NCBI GenBank assembly: GCA_011049795.1
Contig: DRHD01000269.1
Span: forward strand, 1 to 20,501
Direction: 5' to 3'
DNA from: Porticoccus sp.
Lineage (GTDB): Bacteria; Pseudomonadota; Gammaproteobacteria; Pseudomonadales; Porticoccaceae
DNA length: 20,501 nt
The notes beneath the pieces were generated by a model that saw nothing but the letters and a program-made list of their open reading frames with translations, was not told where the DNA came from and searched no databases. Positions 1 to 7,376 of this stretch are shown here, piece after piece (the first letter of the stretch is position 1; each line of letters begins with the position of its first letter). A program made the translations under genes and the position numbers.

Positions 1-152
1 CGTATACGCTTCCCGCCATTGAATACACTGTATCGGAGTGCGGCGAATAATTGGCTTGCAGAGTCCTCATCATCAGGAAGTAACGTGTCTAATTGCCGAT
101 CAACGCGCTGTTGGTTAGTGCTGAGAAATTCGGAGAAAGGGATATCTCCCAT
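1..152 (-). CDS. ispA: Farnesyl diphosphate synthase, N-terminal part (cut by window edge)
   Basis: Only the first 50 codons lie in the window. The reverse strand reads MGDIPFSEFLSTNQQ and continues to LFAALRYSVFNGGKRIR, the conserved N-terminal region of short-chain trans-prenyltransferases that carries the GGKR(I/L)RP diphosphate-binding motif. The family condenses IPP with DMAPP and GPP to make farnesyl diphosphate in the cytosol for quinones and undecaprenyl phosphate. The ATG overlaps the xseB stop codon by one base (TAATG), which implies translational coupling. The order xseB-ispA is the standard gammaproteobacterial arrangement, usually followed by dxs, and this supports ispA over other prenyl synthases. 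The catalytic Asp-rich motifs lie outside the window. Confidence 0.9.
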   Translation of the reverse strand, partial: MGDIPFSEFLSTNQQRVDRQLDTLLPDDEDSASQLFAALRYSVFNGGKRI

Positions 153-385
153 TACTCGCTCTCAGGCTCAAAGGGGGTCGGTTGAGCGGAGTCTCGGGTG
201 AGTATTTCAACTTTCTGTTCGGCGTCTTTAAGTGCTTGTTGGCATTCACGGGTAATCTTGATGCCATCTTCAAAGGCTTTGAGTGAATCCTCAAGGCTCA
301 GAGAACCTTTTTCCATTTCACTGACCAGTATTTCCAGTTGGCTGAGTTTATGTTCAAAATCAACAGACTTTTTCCGAGCTGCCAC
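152..385 (-). CDS. xseB: Exodeoxyribonuclease VII small subunit
   Basis: This 77-residue acidic protein is a typical full-length XseB: a short helical region with the family pattern (FEHKLSQLEILVSEMEKGSL, then LEDSLKAFEDGIK) and a variable acidic tail. In exonuclease VII several copies of the small subunit bind one XseA subunit, and the complex degrades single-stranded DNA to oligonucleotides in the cytosol. The start is GTG at 385; a good Shine-Dalgarno (GGAGGG, minus strand, 397-392) lies six bases before it and no ATG is better placed. The stop overlaps the ispA start. The intergenic DNA upstream is shared with the divergent small-RNA promoter region. Confidence 0.95.
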   Translation of the reverse strand: MAARKKSVDFEHKLSQLEILVSEMEKGSLSLEDSLKAFEDGIKITRECQQALKDAEQKVEILTRDSAQPTPFEPESE

Positions 386-460
386 GGTATTCCCTCCAAA
401 AATAAAGGTGCAACACTAACTGAGCCGTAGTGGTGGGTCAATTTTATCAGGGTGCATGTT

Positions 461-478
461 TGTAGGCTATTTCCTACA
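461..478 (+). promoter_or_regulatory. GacA/UvrY-type upstream activating palindrome
   Basis: The 18 bases TGTAGG-CTATTT-CCTACA form a perfect 6-6-6 inverted repeat. The established GacA box upstream of rsmX/Y/Z genes is TGTAAG-N6-CTTACA; this site differs only by one symmetrical substitution in each arm. Its centre lies about 65 bases before the start I infer for the downstream RNA, close to the roughly -60 to -70 position known for rsm genes. A weak -10-like GATAGT sits at 523-528. Site and spacing are read from the sequence; binding by a GacA homologue is inferred. Confidence 0.7.
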
Positions 479-534
479 CCAAAAACAGAAAAACCCCAAT
501 AGTTCCAAATAGGTAAAAGGGGGATAGTCTCTCG

Positions 535-670
535 CGCATGGAAGTTGCTGCACACGGATGTGTAACACCATGGAATAGCACGGATGGTTGGTTGTTTAGT
601 CCATGCACGGACAGCATATTCCTGTACTGCCTTAAAGCCCTGATACACTTGTGTATCAGGGCTTTATTTT
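535..670 (+). ncRNA. RsmX/Y/Z-CsrB-like CsrA-titrating small RNA
   Basis: Five A(C/T)GGA motifs occur within 74 bases (538-542, 554-558, 570-574, 580-584, 607-611), followed by a very strong intrinsic terminator. Several motifs sit in small hairpins: CACA-CGGA-TGTG at 552-561 closely matches the CsrA SELEX consensus (ACARGGAUGU) with one difference, and ATGC-ACGGACA-GCAT at 603-617 shows the GGA in a loop. The estimated size of about 135 nt fits RsmX/Y/Z (about 110-130 nt). A GacA-like box lies upstream at the expected distance. Members of this class sequester CsrA/RsmA and relieve translational repression. The 5' end is estimated from the promoter-like features; no alignment or covariance search was run. 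Confidence 0.78.
634..670 (+). terminator. Rho-independent terminator of the Rsm-like RNA
   Basis: A perfect 15-base inverted repeat (AAAGCCCTGATACAC at 634-648 and its complement at 651-665, two bases between) is followed by ATTTT. In RNA the innermost pairs would open to give a four-base loop. The A-tract on the left arm could also allow weaker termination for minus-strand transcripts. Confidence 0.9.
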
Positions 671-686
671 GCCTGAATTCCTCAGC

Positions 687-714
687 TTGACAGTAGTCCC
701 CTCAGGGTTATGAT
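687..714 (+). promoter_or_regulatory. Strong sigma-70 promoter
   Basis: A consensus -35 TTGACA (687-692) is followed after 16 bases by TATGAT (709-714), a 5/6 match to the -10 consensus. The predicted start is near 721. The promoter begins just 17 bases after the preceding terminator, so it begins a new transcript. Confidence 0.7.
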
Positions 715-720
715 GGTGGT

Positions 721-880
721 AACTACACCCTTTAAGGGAGAGTAAGCCTTCAACAGTTATGAAATAAACTGGCTGGTGAATTTGTATTTTAGTTATCTCC
801 GGCATAAAAGAATGCAGCGGTGTAACTTTCTCTCCCCCTCTCATTTCAGACCCTATCAATCCAAATTGATGGGGTTTTTG
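721..880 (+). ncRNA. Candidate small RNA or attenuated leader of unknown family
   Basis: The DNA between a near-consensus promoter and a strong intrinsic terminator would give a transcript of about 160 nt. It has no convincing reading frame; the one in-frame stretch runs through the terminator. Two mutually exclusive long-range pairings are visible. GGGAGAG-T-AAG (736-746) can pair with CTT-T-CTCTCCC (826-836), and TACACC (724-729) can pair with GGTGTA (819-824). The first would bury a Shine-Dalgarno-like purine run in a pyrimidine-rich strand. The HNH gene begins 116 bases past the terminator, so this may be a free sRNA or a leader controlling that gene. I do not recognise a known riboswitch or 6S RNA here. 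Confidence 0.55.
850..879 (+). terminator. Rho-independent terminator
   Basis: An 11-base-pair stem (ACCCTATCAAT at 850-860 with ATTGATGGGGT at 865-875, one G-T wobble) with loop CCAA runs directly into TTTTT. It ends the transcript started at about 721. Confidence 0.88.
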
Positions 881-995
881 CTTCTTAGGACTCGCAGTTT
901 TAATTCTTTCAGTTTTAAAACTCAGTGTTTTAGGGGCCAGTGTTGTCAAATGAATATGACGCTCTAATGGGGGTACATGTTGGTGGAGGTGCATA

Positions 996-1559
996 GTGGT
1001 GCAACCTAGGATTTTGCGACTTAACATGGCGGGCCAGCCGATTGAATGGCTTTTGTGGCAGGAAGCGGTGTGTCTATTCGCAAGGGAGATGGTCGTCTGG
1101 ACGTTGGGTGATGTGGTGAAAGTGGTGAAGGGCGGCCATTCCCGCGTTGATGGAACTCAGTCTCAGGTTGTGTTGCCTAGTATTATTGCCTGTGGAGGAG
1201 AGTATCTAGCCAGACCACGTACAACCTATCCACTCAATAATCCCGCCCTGTTTGCCAGAGATGGGTCCCTTTGTATGTATTGCTCTCGGCAGTTTTCTTC
1301 AGGTCAGCTGACTCGTGATCATATTGTGCCTACGTCTCGGGGTGGTGACGATAAGTGGGAAAATGTGGTTGCAGCTTGTCGGCGCTGCAATCAACACAAG
1401 GCCAATTACCTGCTTGAGGAGCTCAGTATGGAGCTGGTGGCTCTACCTTATCGTCCCAATAATGCTGAGTATTTGGCGCTGATAAATTCCCGCCGTATTC
1501 TTGGGGATCAGATGGAGTTTTTACGCAGTCAGTTTTCCAAGAATTCTCGCTGGCTGTAA
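996..1559 (+). CDS. HNH endonuclease family protein
   Basis: This 187-residue protein has an N-terminal half typical of a widespread bacterial HNH family (RILRLNMAGQPIEWLLW, then ARPRTTYPLNNPALFARDGS) and a C-terminal HNH zinc-finger nuclease core. Visible core residues are a CMYC pair, the catalytic DHIVP segment, N in WENVVAACRRCN and a second Cys pair CRRC. This layout is shared with McrA-like and Cas9-type HNH folds, but no restriction partner or phage gene is adjacent, so the target is unknown. The start is GTG at 996, six bases after GGAGG (985-989), and it keeps the family N-terminus; ATG at 1026 would trim it. The 3' end is convergent with the next gene, 22 bases away. Confidence 0.85.
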   Translation: MVQPRILRLNMAGQPIEWLLWQEAVCLFAREMVVWTLGDVVKVVKGGHSRVDGTQSQVVLPSIIACGGEYLARPRTTYPLNNPALFARDGSLCMYCSRQFSSGQLTRDHIVPTSRGGDDKWENVVAACRRCNQHKANYLLEELSMELVALPYRPNNAEYLALINSRRILGDQMEFLRSQFSKNSRWL

Positions 1560-1581
1560 TTGGAGGGGTTGCTGCTAGCCT

Positions 1582-2934
1582 TTAGTTCAATACGCCTTGA
1601 ACGAACATCAAGAGAATAAGTGCCGGGCAGCAGAAACGTACATAACCGGGCCATATCTTCCAAAACAATGATTGCTCCACCTGCGGGTATCCACTGCGAA
1701 TTTCAGTCAGCATCTTATCTCTGTGCCACACCCAGGTAGTAAAAATACATAGCATGAGCCCCAGCAGTGGCTGGCTGTATTCAGTAGTGAGCGTCACGAC
1801 AAAGTTAAATAGCTGGTCAAAATTTAGGGCGATTAGGCCACTGAGTACAAAGACGACAACACCAATTAACCAAGCCGCAGTATGGCGGCTTGCTCCGTGG
1901 TTTTCGATGGTATAAGAAACGGGAACTTCCAGCATCGATATGGAGGAGGTCAGTGCAGCAATGGTCATCAGGCAAAAGAAAACCAGAGCGACGGGAATAC
2001 CAATAGCACCCATACTGTGAAAAAGGGTGGGCAATGTTTGAAAAATCAGGTCTGGCCCCGCAATCAGGTTACCTGCCTCGTTATAAATGGTGACACCCTG
2101 TTGTTGGGCGACGAATAGGGCTGGTAGCACGAGCAACCCTGCCAGGAAGGCAATGGATGAATCGACAATGGTAACAATGGCTCCCATGGCGGGTAGGTTT
2201 TCATCGGGACTTAAATAGGATCCGTAGATCAGCATGGTACCGACGCCGAGGGAAAGAGAAAAGAATGCCTGCCCCATCGCGCTGGCAATCAACTGTGGGT
2301 CCCCTATTTGCCGGAAGTCTGGTAGCAAATAGACTTTGAGCCCGGCTATGGCGCCTTCTTGAAACATTACATAGACAATCAAACACACCATGAGCAGTAA
2401 CATGGATGGCATTAAGCGACAGGACCATTTTTCGATGCCTTGTTCAACGCCTGCGCTAATAACTGCTGTGGTCAGAACCATAAATACTGCACTGAAAATG
2501 ATATTGCGTGCATGACTAAACTCAGTTAGCCACATAGAAACGCCAGATAGCCCTGTTACCGTTGAGAGAGGCTCCAGCAAAAATGCCAGCATCCAGCCCG
2601 CGACAATACTGTAAAAACTGAGAATCAGAGTGGCGATAATGACCCCATAGAAGCCAGTAAGTTTCCCTACATTTTTCGCAATTGCTCCCGTCGAGATTTT
2701 TTGCAGTGCACTGACCATATTGGATTTAGTATGTCGGCCAATAATTAGCTCGGCCATCAGTGCTGGGTATGCGAGACAGAATGCCAGTACGAAATAAATC
2801 AGTACAAAGGCGCCACCACCATTTTCTGCAGCATTGGTAGGAAACCCCCAGATATTGCCCAAGCCCACAGCGGAGCCGGAGGCTGCCAGTATAAAACCGG
2901 TTTTTGATGAAAATTGTCCTCTGGGGGAACTCAT
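1582..2934 (-). CDS. Sodium-dependent neurotransmitter-symporter family (NSS/SNF) transporter
   Basis: This 450-residue inner-membrane protein has about 11-12 hydrophobic segments and the TM1 signature of the LeuT-fold NSS family (GSAVGLGNIWGFPTNAAENG, followed by GGAF, at residues about 20-43), which forms the Na+ and amino-acid site. The usual WRFP arginine is Gly (WGFPT), as in the bacterial COG0733 subgroup. Members move amino acids such as tryptophan, tyrosine or leucine with Na+. The substrate cannot be told from sequence alone. Length is normal for the family. The ATG at 2934 has no strong Shine-Dalgarno (GATCAGCGCCA precedes it), so expression may be modest. It stands alone, convergent with the HNH gene. 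Confidence 0.92.
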   Translation of the reverse strand: MSSPRGQFSSKTGFILAASGSAVGLGNIWGFPTNAAENGGGAFVLIYFVLAFCLAYPALMAELIIGRHTKSNMVSALQKISTGAIAKNVGKLTGFYGVIIATLILSFYSIVAGWMLAFLLEPLSTVTGLSGVSMWLTEFSHARNIIFSAVFMVLTTAVISAGVEQGIEKWSCRLMPSMLLLMVCLIVYVMFQEGAIAGLKVYLLPDFRQIGDPQLIASAMGQAFFSLSLGVGTMLIYGSYLSPDENLPAMGAIVTIVDSSIAFLAGLLVLPALFVAQQQGVTIYNEAGNLIAGPDLIFQTLPTLFHSMGAIGIPVALVFFCLMTIAALTSSISMLEVPVSYTIENHGASRHTAAWLIGVVVFVLSGLIALNFDQLFNFVVTLTTEYSQPLLGLMLCIFTTWVWHRDKMLTEIRSGYPQVEQSLFWKIWPGYVRFCCPALILLMFVQGVLN

Positions 2935-3051
2935 TGGCGCTGATCTCTATTTGTCATCAGGCTTATGTTACTGTTTTGGAATCTTTAGAAAAACAAGTCT
3001 AGGGGAAATAAGTGTAGGGAAACAAATAAGCCTTCTTACAGTGGTAACTGA

Positions 3052-4059
3052 TTAGGTGTTTTTCAGAACTATTTTTCCGGTATGGCTAAAGGTTTCCATC
3101 AGTTTATGAGCTTCCGCTGCTTGTGACAAAGGTAAGACTCGGTCTATGACGGGTTCAATTTTTTTAGCGCTTAGAAAATTCAACATGGATTCAAATTCGG
3201 CATTACTGCCCATCGTCGTGCCTTGAATGCGGATGTGTTGAAAGAATAGCTTGGCAAGGGGGAGACCTTTGTCAGGATTGCCGAGGGTTGATCCAAAAAA
3301 CACAAAGCGTCCTGCGGGTAGAAGGGTATTCAAAATGCTGTTCAGAGCATCACCTCCTGCACTGTCGATAACAGCATTAAATCCACCGGACTGCTGTCGA
3401 AGTTTTTTGTAACACTCGGGATCTTTGTAGTTTTCTCCAGCTACGGCGCCTAATGCTTTGGCCGCGTCCAGTTTTTCTTCGCTACTGGTGCTCACATAAA
3501 CCTCAGCGCCTAGGTTAACGCACCAAAGTATGGCAAATGTGGAGACCCCGCTGCCCGCACCGGTAATAAGCACTTTGTCACCAGATTTGACGTTAGCCTG
3601 GGTAACCACAGCTCGCCAGGATGTCAGTCCGGCTAGTGGTATTGCCGCTGCTTGTTCCCAGCTCAGGTGTTCAGGTTTTCTGTGGATGCCTGTCCATGGT
3701 ACACATATATATTCAGCAAAAGTGCCTTGGTCTGGCATGCCAAGAACACGAAAATCAGGGCCGAAATAGGCTTCGTTATCTCCCCACCCCCGGGCGGGGT
3801 AAAGGACAACTTCTTGCCCGACAAGGTTGGGGTCTACGTCCTCGCCGACCATATCTACAATACCAGCACCATCAGACCCTGTAATACAGGGTAGTTGCAT
3901 ACCAGGGTATTGCCCGTTGGTGATCCAATAGTCACGGCGATTAAGTGCAGAAGCCTGTAGTTTGACCCTGACTTCACCAGTTTTGGGTGACGGTGTATCC
4001 ACTTCTTGAATGTGTAGTTGCTCTGGTCCTCCCAGCTCTTCCAGTACTACTGCTTTCAT
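3052..4059 (-). CDS. Zinc-less MDR-family NADPH-dependent oxidoreductase (quinone-oxidoreductase/YogA-like)
   Basis: The protein is a medium-chain dehydrogenase/reductase. It has a GroES-like N-terminal domain (ALNRRDYW, then GSDGAGIVDMVG) and a Rossmann nucleotide-binding domain with the GAGSGVSTFA loop at about residue 166 and a C-terminal VIDRVLPLSQAAEAHKLME segment. The clustered cysteines of the structural zinc site of alcohol dehydrogenases are absent, which points to the quinone-reductase/enoyl-reductase branch. Substrate unknown. I prefer the ATG at 4059 (335 residues), eight bases after GAGG; the GTG three codons upstream at 4068 overlaps that Shine-Dalgarno. The gene is monocistronic and divergent from the universal stress gene. 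Confidence 0.88.
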   Translation of the reverse strand: MKAVVLEELGGPEQLHIQEVDTPSPKTGEVRVKLQASALNRRDYWITNGQYPGMQLPCITGSDGAGIVDMVGEDVDPNLVGQEVVLYPARGWGDNEAYFGPDFRVLGMPDQGTFAEYICVPWTGIHRKPEHLSWEQAAAIPLAGLTSWRAVVTQANVKSGDKVLITGAGSGVSTFAILWCVNLGAEVYVSTSSEEKLDAAKALGAVAGENYKDPECYKKLRQQSGGFNAVIDSAGGDALNSILNTLLPAGRFVFFGSTLGNPDKGLPLAKLFFQHIRIQGTTMGSNAEFESMLNFLSAKKIEPVIDRVLPLSQAAEAHKLMETFSHTGKIVLKNT

Positions 4060-4109
4060 CGTTGTCACCTCTAGATATGTGTTATTGGTCTAAATAGTTC
4101 ATCACATAT

Positions 4110-4135
4110 TAGCGTGTTAGAGGCGTCGCACGCTA
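4110..4135. promoter_or_regulatory. Inverted repeat in a divergent intergenic region, possible operator
   Basis: TAGCGTG (4110-4116) and CACGCTA (4129-4135) are perfect 7-base inverted arms separated by 12 bases. They lie about 50 bases upstream of the oxidoreductase start and 165 bases upstream of the universal stress gene. Position and symmetry suit an operator, but I cannot assign a regulator family. Confidence 0.3.
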
Positions 4136-4299
4136 TCTGACCAAGGTAAAGCTATTCATACAATAAGTTGGGTCTAATGGTGTAGAGGGATTATGTAGGG
4201 GCTCGTTTGTTTTGTGACATTGAATGCTTCACCATCTGAGTCTATTCTTTTAGTGCACTCTCGGTGGACTCTGCAAAAAACTTTCGACAGGATTTGATG

Positions 4300-4719
4300 A
4301 TGTATAAGAATATTCTGGTGCCTACAGATTTGGCGGATAAGAGTGAGCTCTCCATTCATACGGCATTAACCATGGCTTCACAAAATCATGGCAGTGTTCA
4401 TTTGTTACATGTCGTAGAAAAAGTGGGCGATGACGCTGATGAGGAAATAGAAGATTTCTATTTAAAGCTCGCAGAAAAGGCTAATCATAAATTGAGTGAT
4501 TGGCAGAATCGATTTAAAACAGATTTTGTTGATGTCCCCATTGATATAACTATTCTAGTAGGCAAGCGGGCACAAGAAATCCTAAAGTTTTCTCAAGAAA
4601 GAGAAATTGATTTGATTGTGATGACCTCCCGTACTTTTAATAAAGAACAGCAGGGGCTGGGTACGTTAAGTCACCAGGTGTCACTTTTTGCACCTGTTTC
4701 GGTATTGGTGGTGCGTTAG
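4300..4719 (+). CDS. Universal stress protein, UspA family
   Basis: A 139-residue single-domain Usp. It begins MYKNILVPTDLADKSELSIH, the family first strand with the conserved Asp, and ends in the SHQVSLFAPVSVLVVR strand. VGKRAQEILKFSQEREIDLI is the usual helix-strand before the nucleotide loop. The G-2x-G part of the ATP-binding signature is not evident (SRTFNKEQQGLGTLSHQ), so this may be a UspA-like non-ATP-binding form. These cytosolic dimers accumulate in stationary phase and under stress. Two ATGs occur in tandem at 4297 and 4300; AGGA at 4289-4292 is seven bases before the second, which I chose. Longer in-frame starts would add residues not found in the family. It appears to be a single-gene unit. 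Confidence 0.88.
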   Translation: MYKNILVPTDLADKSELSIHTALTMASQNHGSVHLLHVVEKVGDDADEEIEDFYLKLAEKANHKLSDWQNRFKTDFVDVPIDITILVGKRAQEILKFSQEREIDLIVMTSRTFNKEQQGLGTLSHQVSLFAPVSVLVVR

Positions 4720-4826
4720 GGGCTCCCCTTTTTTGGGGTTTCGAATATACAGCTGGTCAGTACTGTAACAATGCCATCATTTTTGTCTGAGCCGGTTGTC
4801 AGTAATTAGTTTAAGTAGGATGTGTC

Positions 4827-4854
4827 GGAATTTTTTTAGGAGATTCCTGTCTCA
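4827..4854 (+). promoter_or_regulatory. Possible sigma-E-type promoter of degQ
   Basis: GGAATTT (4827-4833), 16 bases, then TCTCA (4850-4854) resembles the RpoE consensus GGAACTT-N16-TCTGA with one mismatch in each box. It lies about 130 bases before the degQ-like gene, and periplasmic Deg proteases are commonly under RpoE control. The match is imperfect and no transcript start is known. Confidence 0.33.
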
Positions 4855-4983
4855 GTGACACTTGGGCATAAAGTGCTGGAAAAATTGGTCATAATAGATA
4901 TGTTCATCTCTGACCTTTGGCGCTGATTCAGTTTGGACCCAAACAAGTCGTGTGATAAATCAGTAATAATCAGGAGTAGTACT

Positions 4984-6348
4984 ATGCAGCAAGTTCGTCA
5001 ATGGTTGTTTGTGGTATCCATGCTTTGTTTTACGGTGGTAGCGCAAGCCGCATTGCCGCTATCAGATGGAGATGGCAATAAGCTGCCTTCACTGTCGCCC
5101 ATGCTGAAACAGGTCAATCCAGCCGTTGTTAATATTGCTACTTTTTCTAAACGACAAGCTCAAAACCCACTGTTGAATGACCCTTTTTTTAGACGTTTTT
5201 TTAATGTCCCCGATCAACAGAAGATGCCCAGACAGGCACCAAAAAAGCGTCAGCAAAGTGCCGGGTCCGGAGTTATTGTCGACGCCATTAATGGCATCGT
5301 GATGACCAATTCTCACGTGATTGATGGTGCTGATGAAGTGCAGATTTCATTAGCAGATGGACGTTCTTTTATTGCCGAGGTGAAGGGCTCTGATCCAGAA
5401 CTGGATATTGCTATTCTCCACATTGATGCTAAAAACTTGGCTGAAGTACCCTTGGGCAATTCAAGTGAGTTGGAAGTGGGTGACTTTGTTGTTGCCATTG
5501 GCAGCCCCTTTGGCCTGGGTCAGACAGTGACTACTGGTGTGGTTAGTGCTTTAGGGCGAACAGGGTTGGGTATAGAGGGCTATGAAAACTTTATCCAGAC
5601 AGACGCCTCTATCAATCCAGGTAATTCCGGTGGTGCTTTGGTTAATTTGCGTGGCGAGCTGATTGGTATCAACACGGCTATTCTTGCACCTGCTGGAGGG
5701 AATGTGGGGATTGGCTTCGCAATCCCAGTGAATATGGCTAAGGCCAGCATGAAGCAAATCATTGCTCATGGGGAAGTGCGCCGTGGACAATTGGGGATTG
5801 GGATACAGGATATATCCCCCGAGCTGAGAGAGGCATTTGACCTGAAAAATGGTCAGCAAGGTGTGCTGGTAACCGGTGTCAGTGAAGGTTCTTCAGCCGA
5901 GAAGGCCGGGCTTCAACCGGGTGATGTTATTATTGCCGTTGATGGGGAGAAGACGACTTCTACGGGTAAGTTGCGCAGTCAGATTGGCATCAAGGAAATT
6001 GGAGATAAGGTTAAGCTCTCCTTGATCAGGGAAGGTAAAACTCAAAAGGTAAATGTAGAAGTGGGCGAGCCACAGGAGCTTGCCTCTATTAGCAATAAAC
6101 TTCATGGCCTGTTGGACGGCGCCCGGTTTGAGAATAACCTTGATGGTGAGGGTGTTGTGGTAGCGGGGTTGTCACCTAATTCTGCGGCAGCTTACAGTGG
6201 TTTGCGACCTGGGGATATTATTGTGGGTGCAAACCGTCAGCGGGTGCGCGATATCAAGAGCTTTAAGAAAGCCTTAGCTCACAATAACCAATCGGTGTTA
6301 CTGCAGATAAACCGCAGTGGCCGTGCATTGTATTTAGTGGTTCGGTAG
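4984..6348 (+). CDS. degQ: Periplasmic serine endoprotease DegQ (Do family)
   Basis: A 454-residue HtrA-family protease, essentially the length of E. coli DegQ. An N-terminal signal peptide ends near AQA (residues 20-22). The trypsin-like domain shows the triad His111 (TNSHVID), Asp141 (ELDIAIL) and Ser215 (NPGNSGGAL). Two PDZ domains follow (about 265-355 and 375-454), and the end INRSGRALYLVVR matches the DegQ C-terminus. The family degrades and chaperones misfolded envelope proteins as cage-forming oligomers. The start at 4984 has AGGAG seven bases upstream and yields a proper signal peptide; the in-frame TTG at 4933 does not. A possible sigma-E-like promoter precedes it and an intrinsic terminator follows. 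Confidence 0.95.
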   Translation: MQQVRQWLFVVSMLCFTVVAQAALPLSDGDGNKLPSLSPMLKQVNPAVVNIATFSKRQAQNPLLNDPFFRRFFNVPDQQKMPRQAPKKRQQSAGSGVIVDAINGIVMTNSHVIDGADEVQISLADGRSFIAEVKGSDPELDIAILHIDAKNLAEVPLGNSSELEVGDFVVAIGSPFGLGQTVTTGVVSALGRTGLGIEGYENFIQTDASINPGNSGGALVNLRGELIGINTAILAPAGGNVGIGFAIPVNMAKASMKQIIAHGEVRRGQLGIGIQDISPELREAFDLKNGQQGVLVTGVSEGSSAEKAGLQPGDVIIAVDGEKTTSTGKLRSQIGIKEIGDKVKLSLIREGKTQKVNVEVGEPQELASISNKLHGLLDGARFENNLDGEGVVVAGLSPNSAAAYSGLRPGDIIVGANRQRVRDIKSFKKALAHNNQSVLLQINRSGRALYLVVR

Positions 6349-6386
6349 ATTCAAAAATCAGATTCTTGGTTTAGGTTACACATAAA

Positions 6387-6410
6387 GCCTCCATTCTATG
6401 GGCGTTTTTT
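6387..6410 (+). terminator. Probable Rho-independent terminator after degQ
   Basis: GC plus CCAT (6387-6394, with a two-base bulge) can pair with ATGG plus GC (6398-6403) around a TCT loop, followed by G and six T residues. It lies 38 bases after the degQ stop. Confidence 0.6.
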
Positions 6411-6533
6411 GGTGGGAGACATCGCTGTAAAAAGCTATTTTATGTGTATTGGCCCACCAATGACGGAAGCCCTTTCGTTTAGACTAGCTTTAATGTAATG
6501 ATTGAAGAAGTTTAAGCAGGTAGATAGGCTGTT

Positions 6534-7130
6534 ATGAAGAAAAATAATGTGCTTTCTGTGCTGAATTGGTGCCTCCTTCCTTTGGTGGTAGTGATGTTGG
6601 CATCGTGCAGCAGCAGCTTGCCAACGGGTGAGGCTACAAGAAAGTCCCAGTGGGAGACTTTTGAGCAGGCAAAAGCATCATATGACAGGATTGTTCCATT
6701 CGAGACAGTCACCTCTGATTTAAAAGAGCTTGGGTTTGATCCCTATAGCACGCCAAATGTGAGAATTTTGTCTTATCTGGACATTATTAGAAAATTTAAT
6801 CCAAGTAATTCAGTCAGACAGGAAGATTTGCCGCCAAGTGTGCGCGCATGTGTGGCTGCTCGTGAGGCTTGCCTCGCATATGAAGCTTCGCCTAGCGTTT
6901 ATAAAAGCCAGCGAGTTGGCAATGTGTTTTTGGACCTATTGAAATTTCAGCGAGACAGAATTGAAACGGGGTGGAGTTTTAATGCTCTGATTGTTATTGA
7001 TCATAATATGGTGGTGTACAAAATCTGGAGTGGCGTACCTATTATTGATGAAGAAGAAATCCGCGACAATCCGCTGGGGCTGCTTCAAGACTCTGTCGGC
7101 TCCATCGATCATGACTCGGTCGGTAATTAG
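6534..7130 (+). CDS. Conserved lipoprotein of unknown function
   Basis: A 198-residue protein with a lipoprotein signal peptide: positively charged start, hydrophobic core and lipobox LASC (residues about 22-25). The Ser-rich region after the Cys suggests outer-membrane sorting rather than retention. The mature part is soluble-looking, with a cysteine pair eight residues apart in SVRACVAAREACLAYEASPS and a strand-rich end GWSFNALIVIDHNMVVYKIW. I have a general sense of similar uncharacterised gammaproteobacterial proteins but can give no function. The ATG has only a weak TAGG Shine-Dalgarno five bases upstream. The gene appears monocistronic between degQ and a minus-strand gene. Confidence 0.75.
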   Translation: MKKNNVLSVLNWCLLPLVVVMLASCSSSLPTGEATRKSQWETFEQAKASYDRIVPFETVTSDLKELGFDPYSTPNVRILSYLDIIRKFNPSNSVRQEDLPPSVRACVAAREACLAYEASPSVYKSQRVGNVFLDLLKFQRDRIETGWSFNALIVIDHNMVVYKIWSGVPIIDEEEIRDNPLGLLQDSVGSIDHDSVGN

Positions 7131-7260
7131 TAAGCCGTATTCTAGCCATTCCTGAAAGTGTCCAATTGGCCGGCTAAAAGATTAGCTAGGGCGGTGGTCT
7201 AAAAAAGCCATAGACTCTTGACCCGCCTCCCTCCGTCACTGATGAGCTAACGTCTCAAAC

Positions 7261-7274
7261 ACCGGTGCACCGGT
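7261..7274. repeat. Perfect 14-bp palindrome
   Basis: ACCGGTG-CACCGGT is a perfect, GC-rich, uninterrupted palindrome in the 246-base gap between two converging genes. No T-tract follows, so it is not an obvious terminator. It could be a protein-binding site; nothing else in this gap is recognisable. Confidence 0.4.
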
Positions 7275-7376
7275 TATGTTGCACTGATGCGGCACCAATG
7301 CGACACGGTAGTAAGAACGCTTTAGAGGTAAACCCGAGGCATGGAACCGCCAGCTTTAGGACACTGGTTTAGCGCC

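Noticed and set aside
298..1027. Minus-strand open frames at 298-648 and 656-1027 and a plus-strand frame at 776-967
   Set aside because: They overlap the terminators and the candidate RNAs, have no recognisable protein family, no good ribosome-binding sites and an unlikely composition.
4720..4745. GGGG-CT-CCCC-TTTTTT-GGGG after the universal stress gene as a terminator
   Set aside because: The stem is four to five pairs with either a two-base loop or an all-T loop, too weak to call with confidence.
7186..7228. GGCGG/CCGCC with GTCTA/TAGAC hairpin between the lipoprotein and small-protein genes as a bidirectional terminator
   Set aside because: The two stems are separated by unequal loops and no T-tract follows on either strand.
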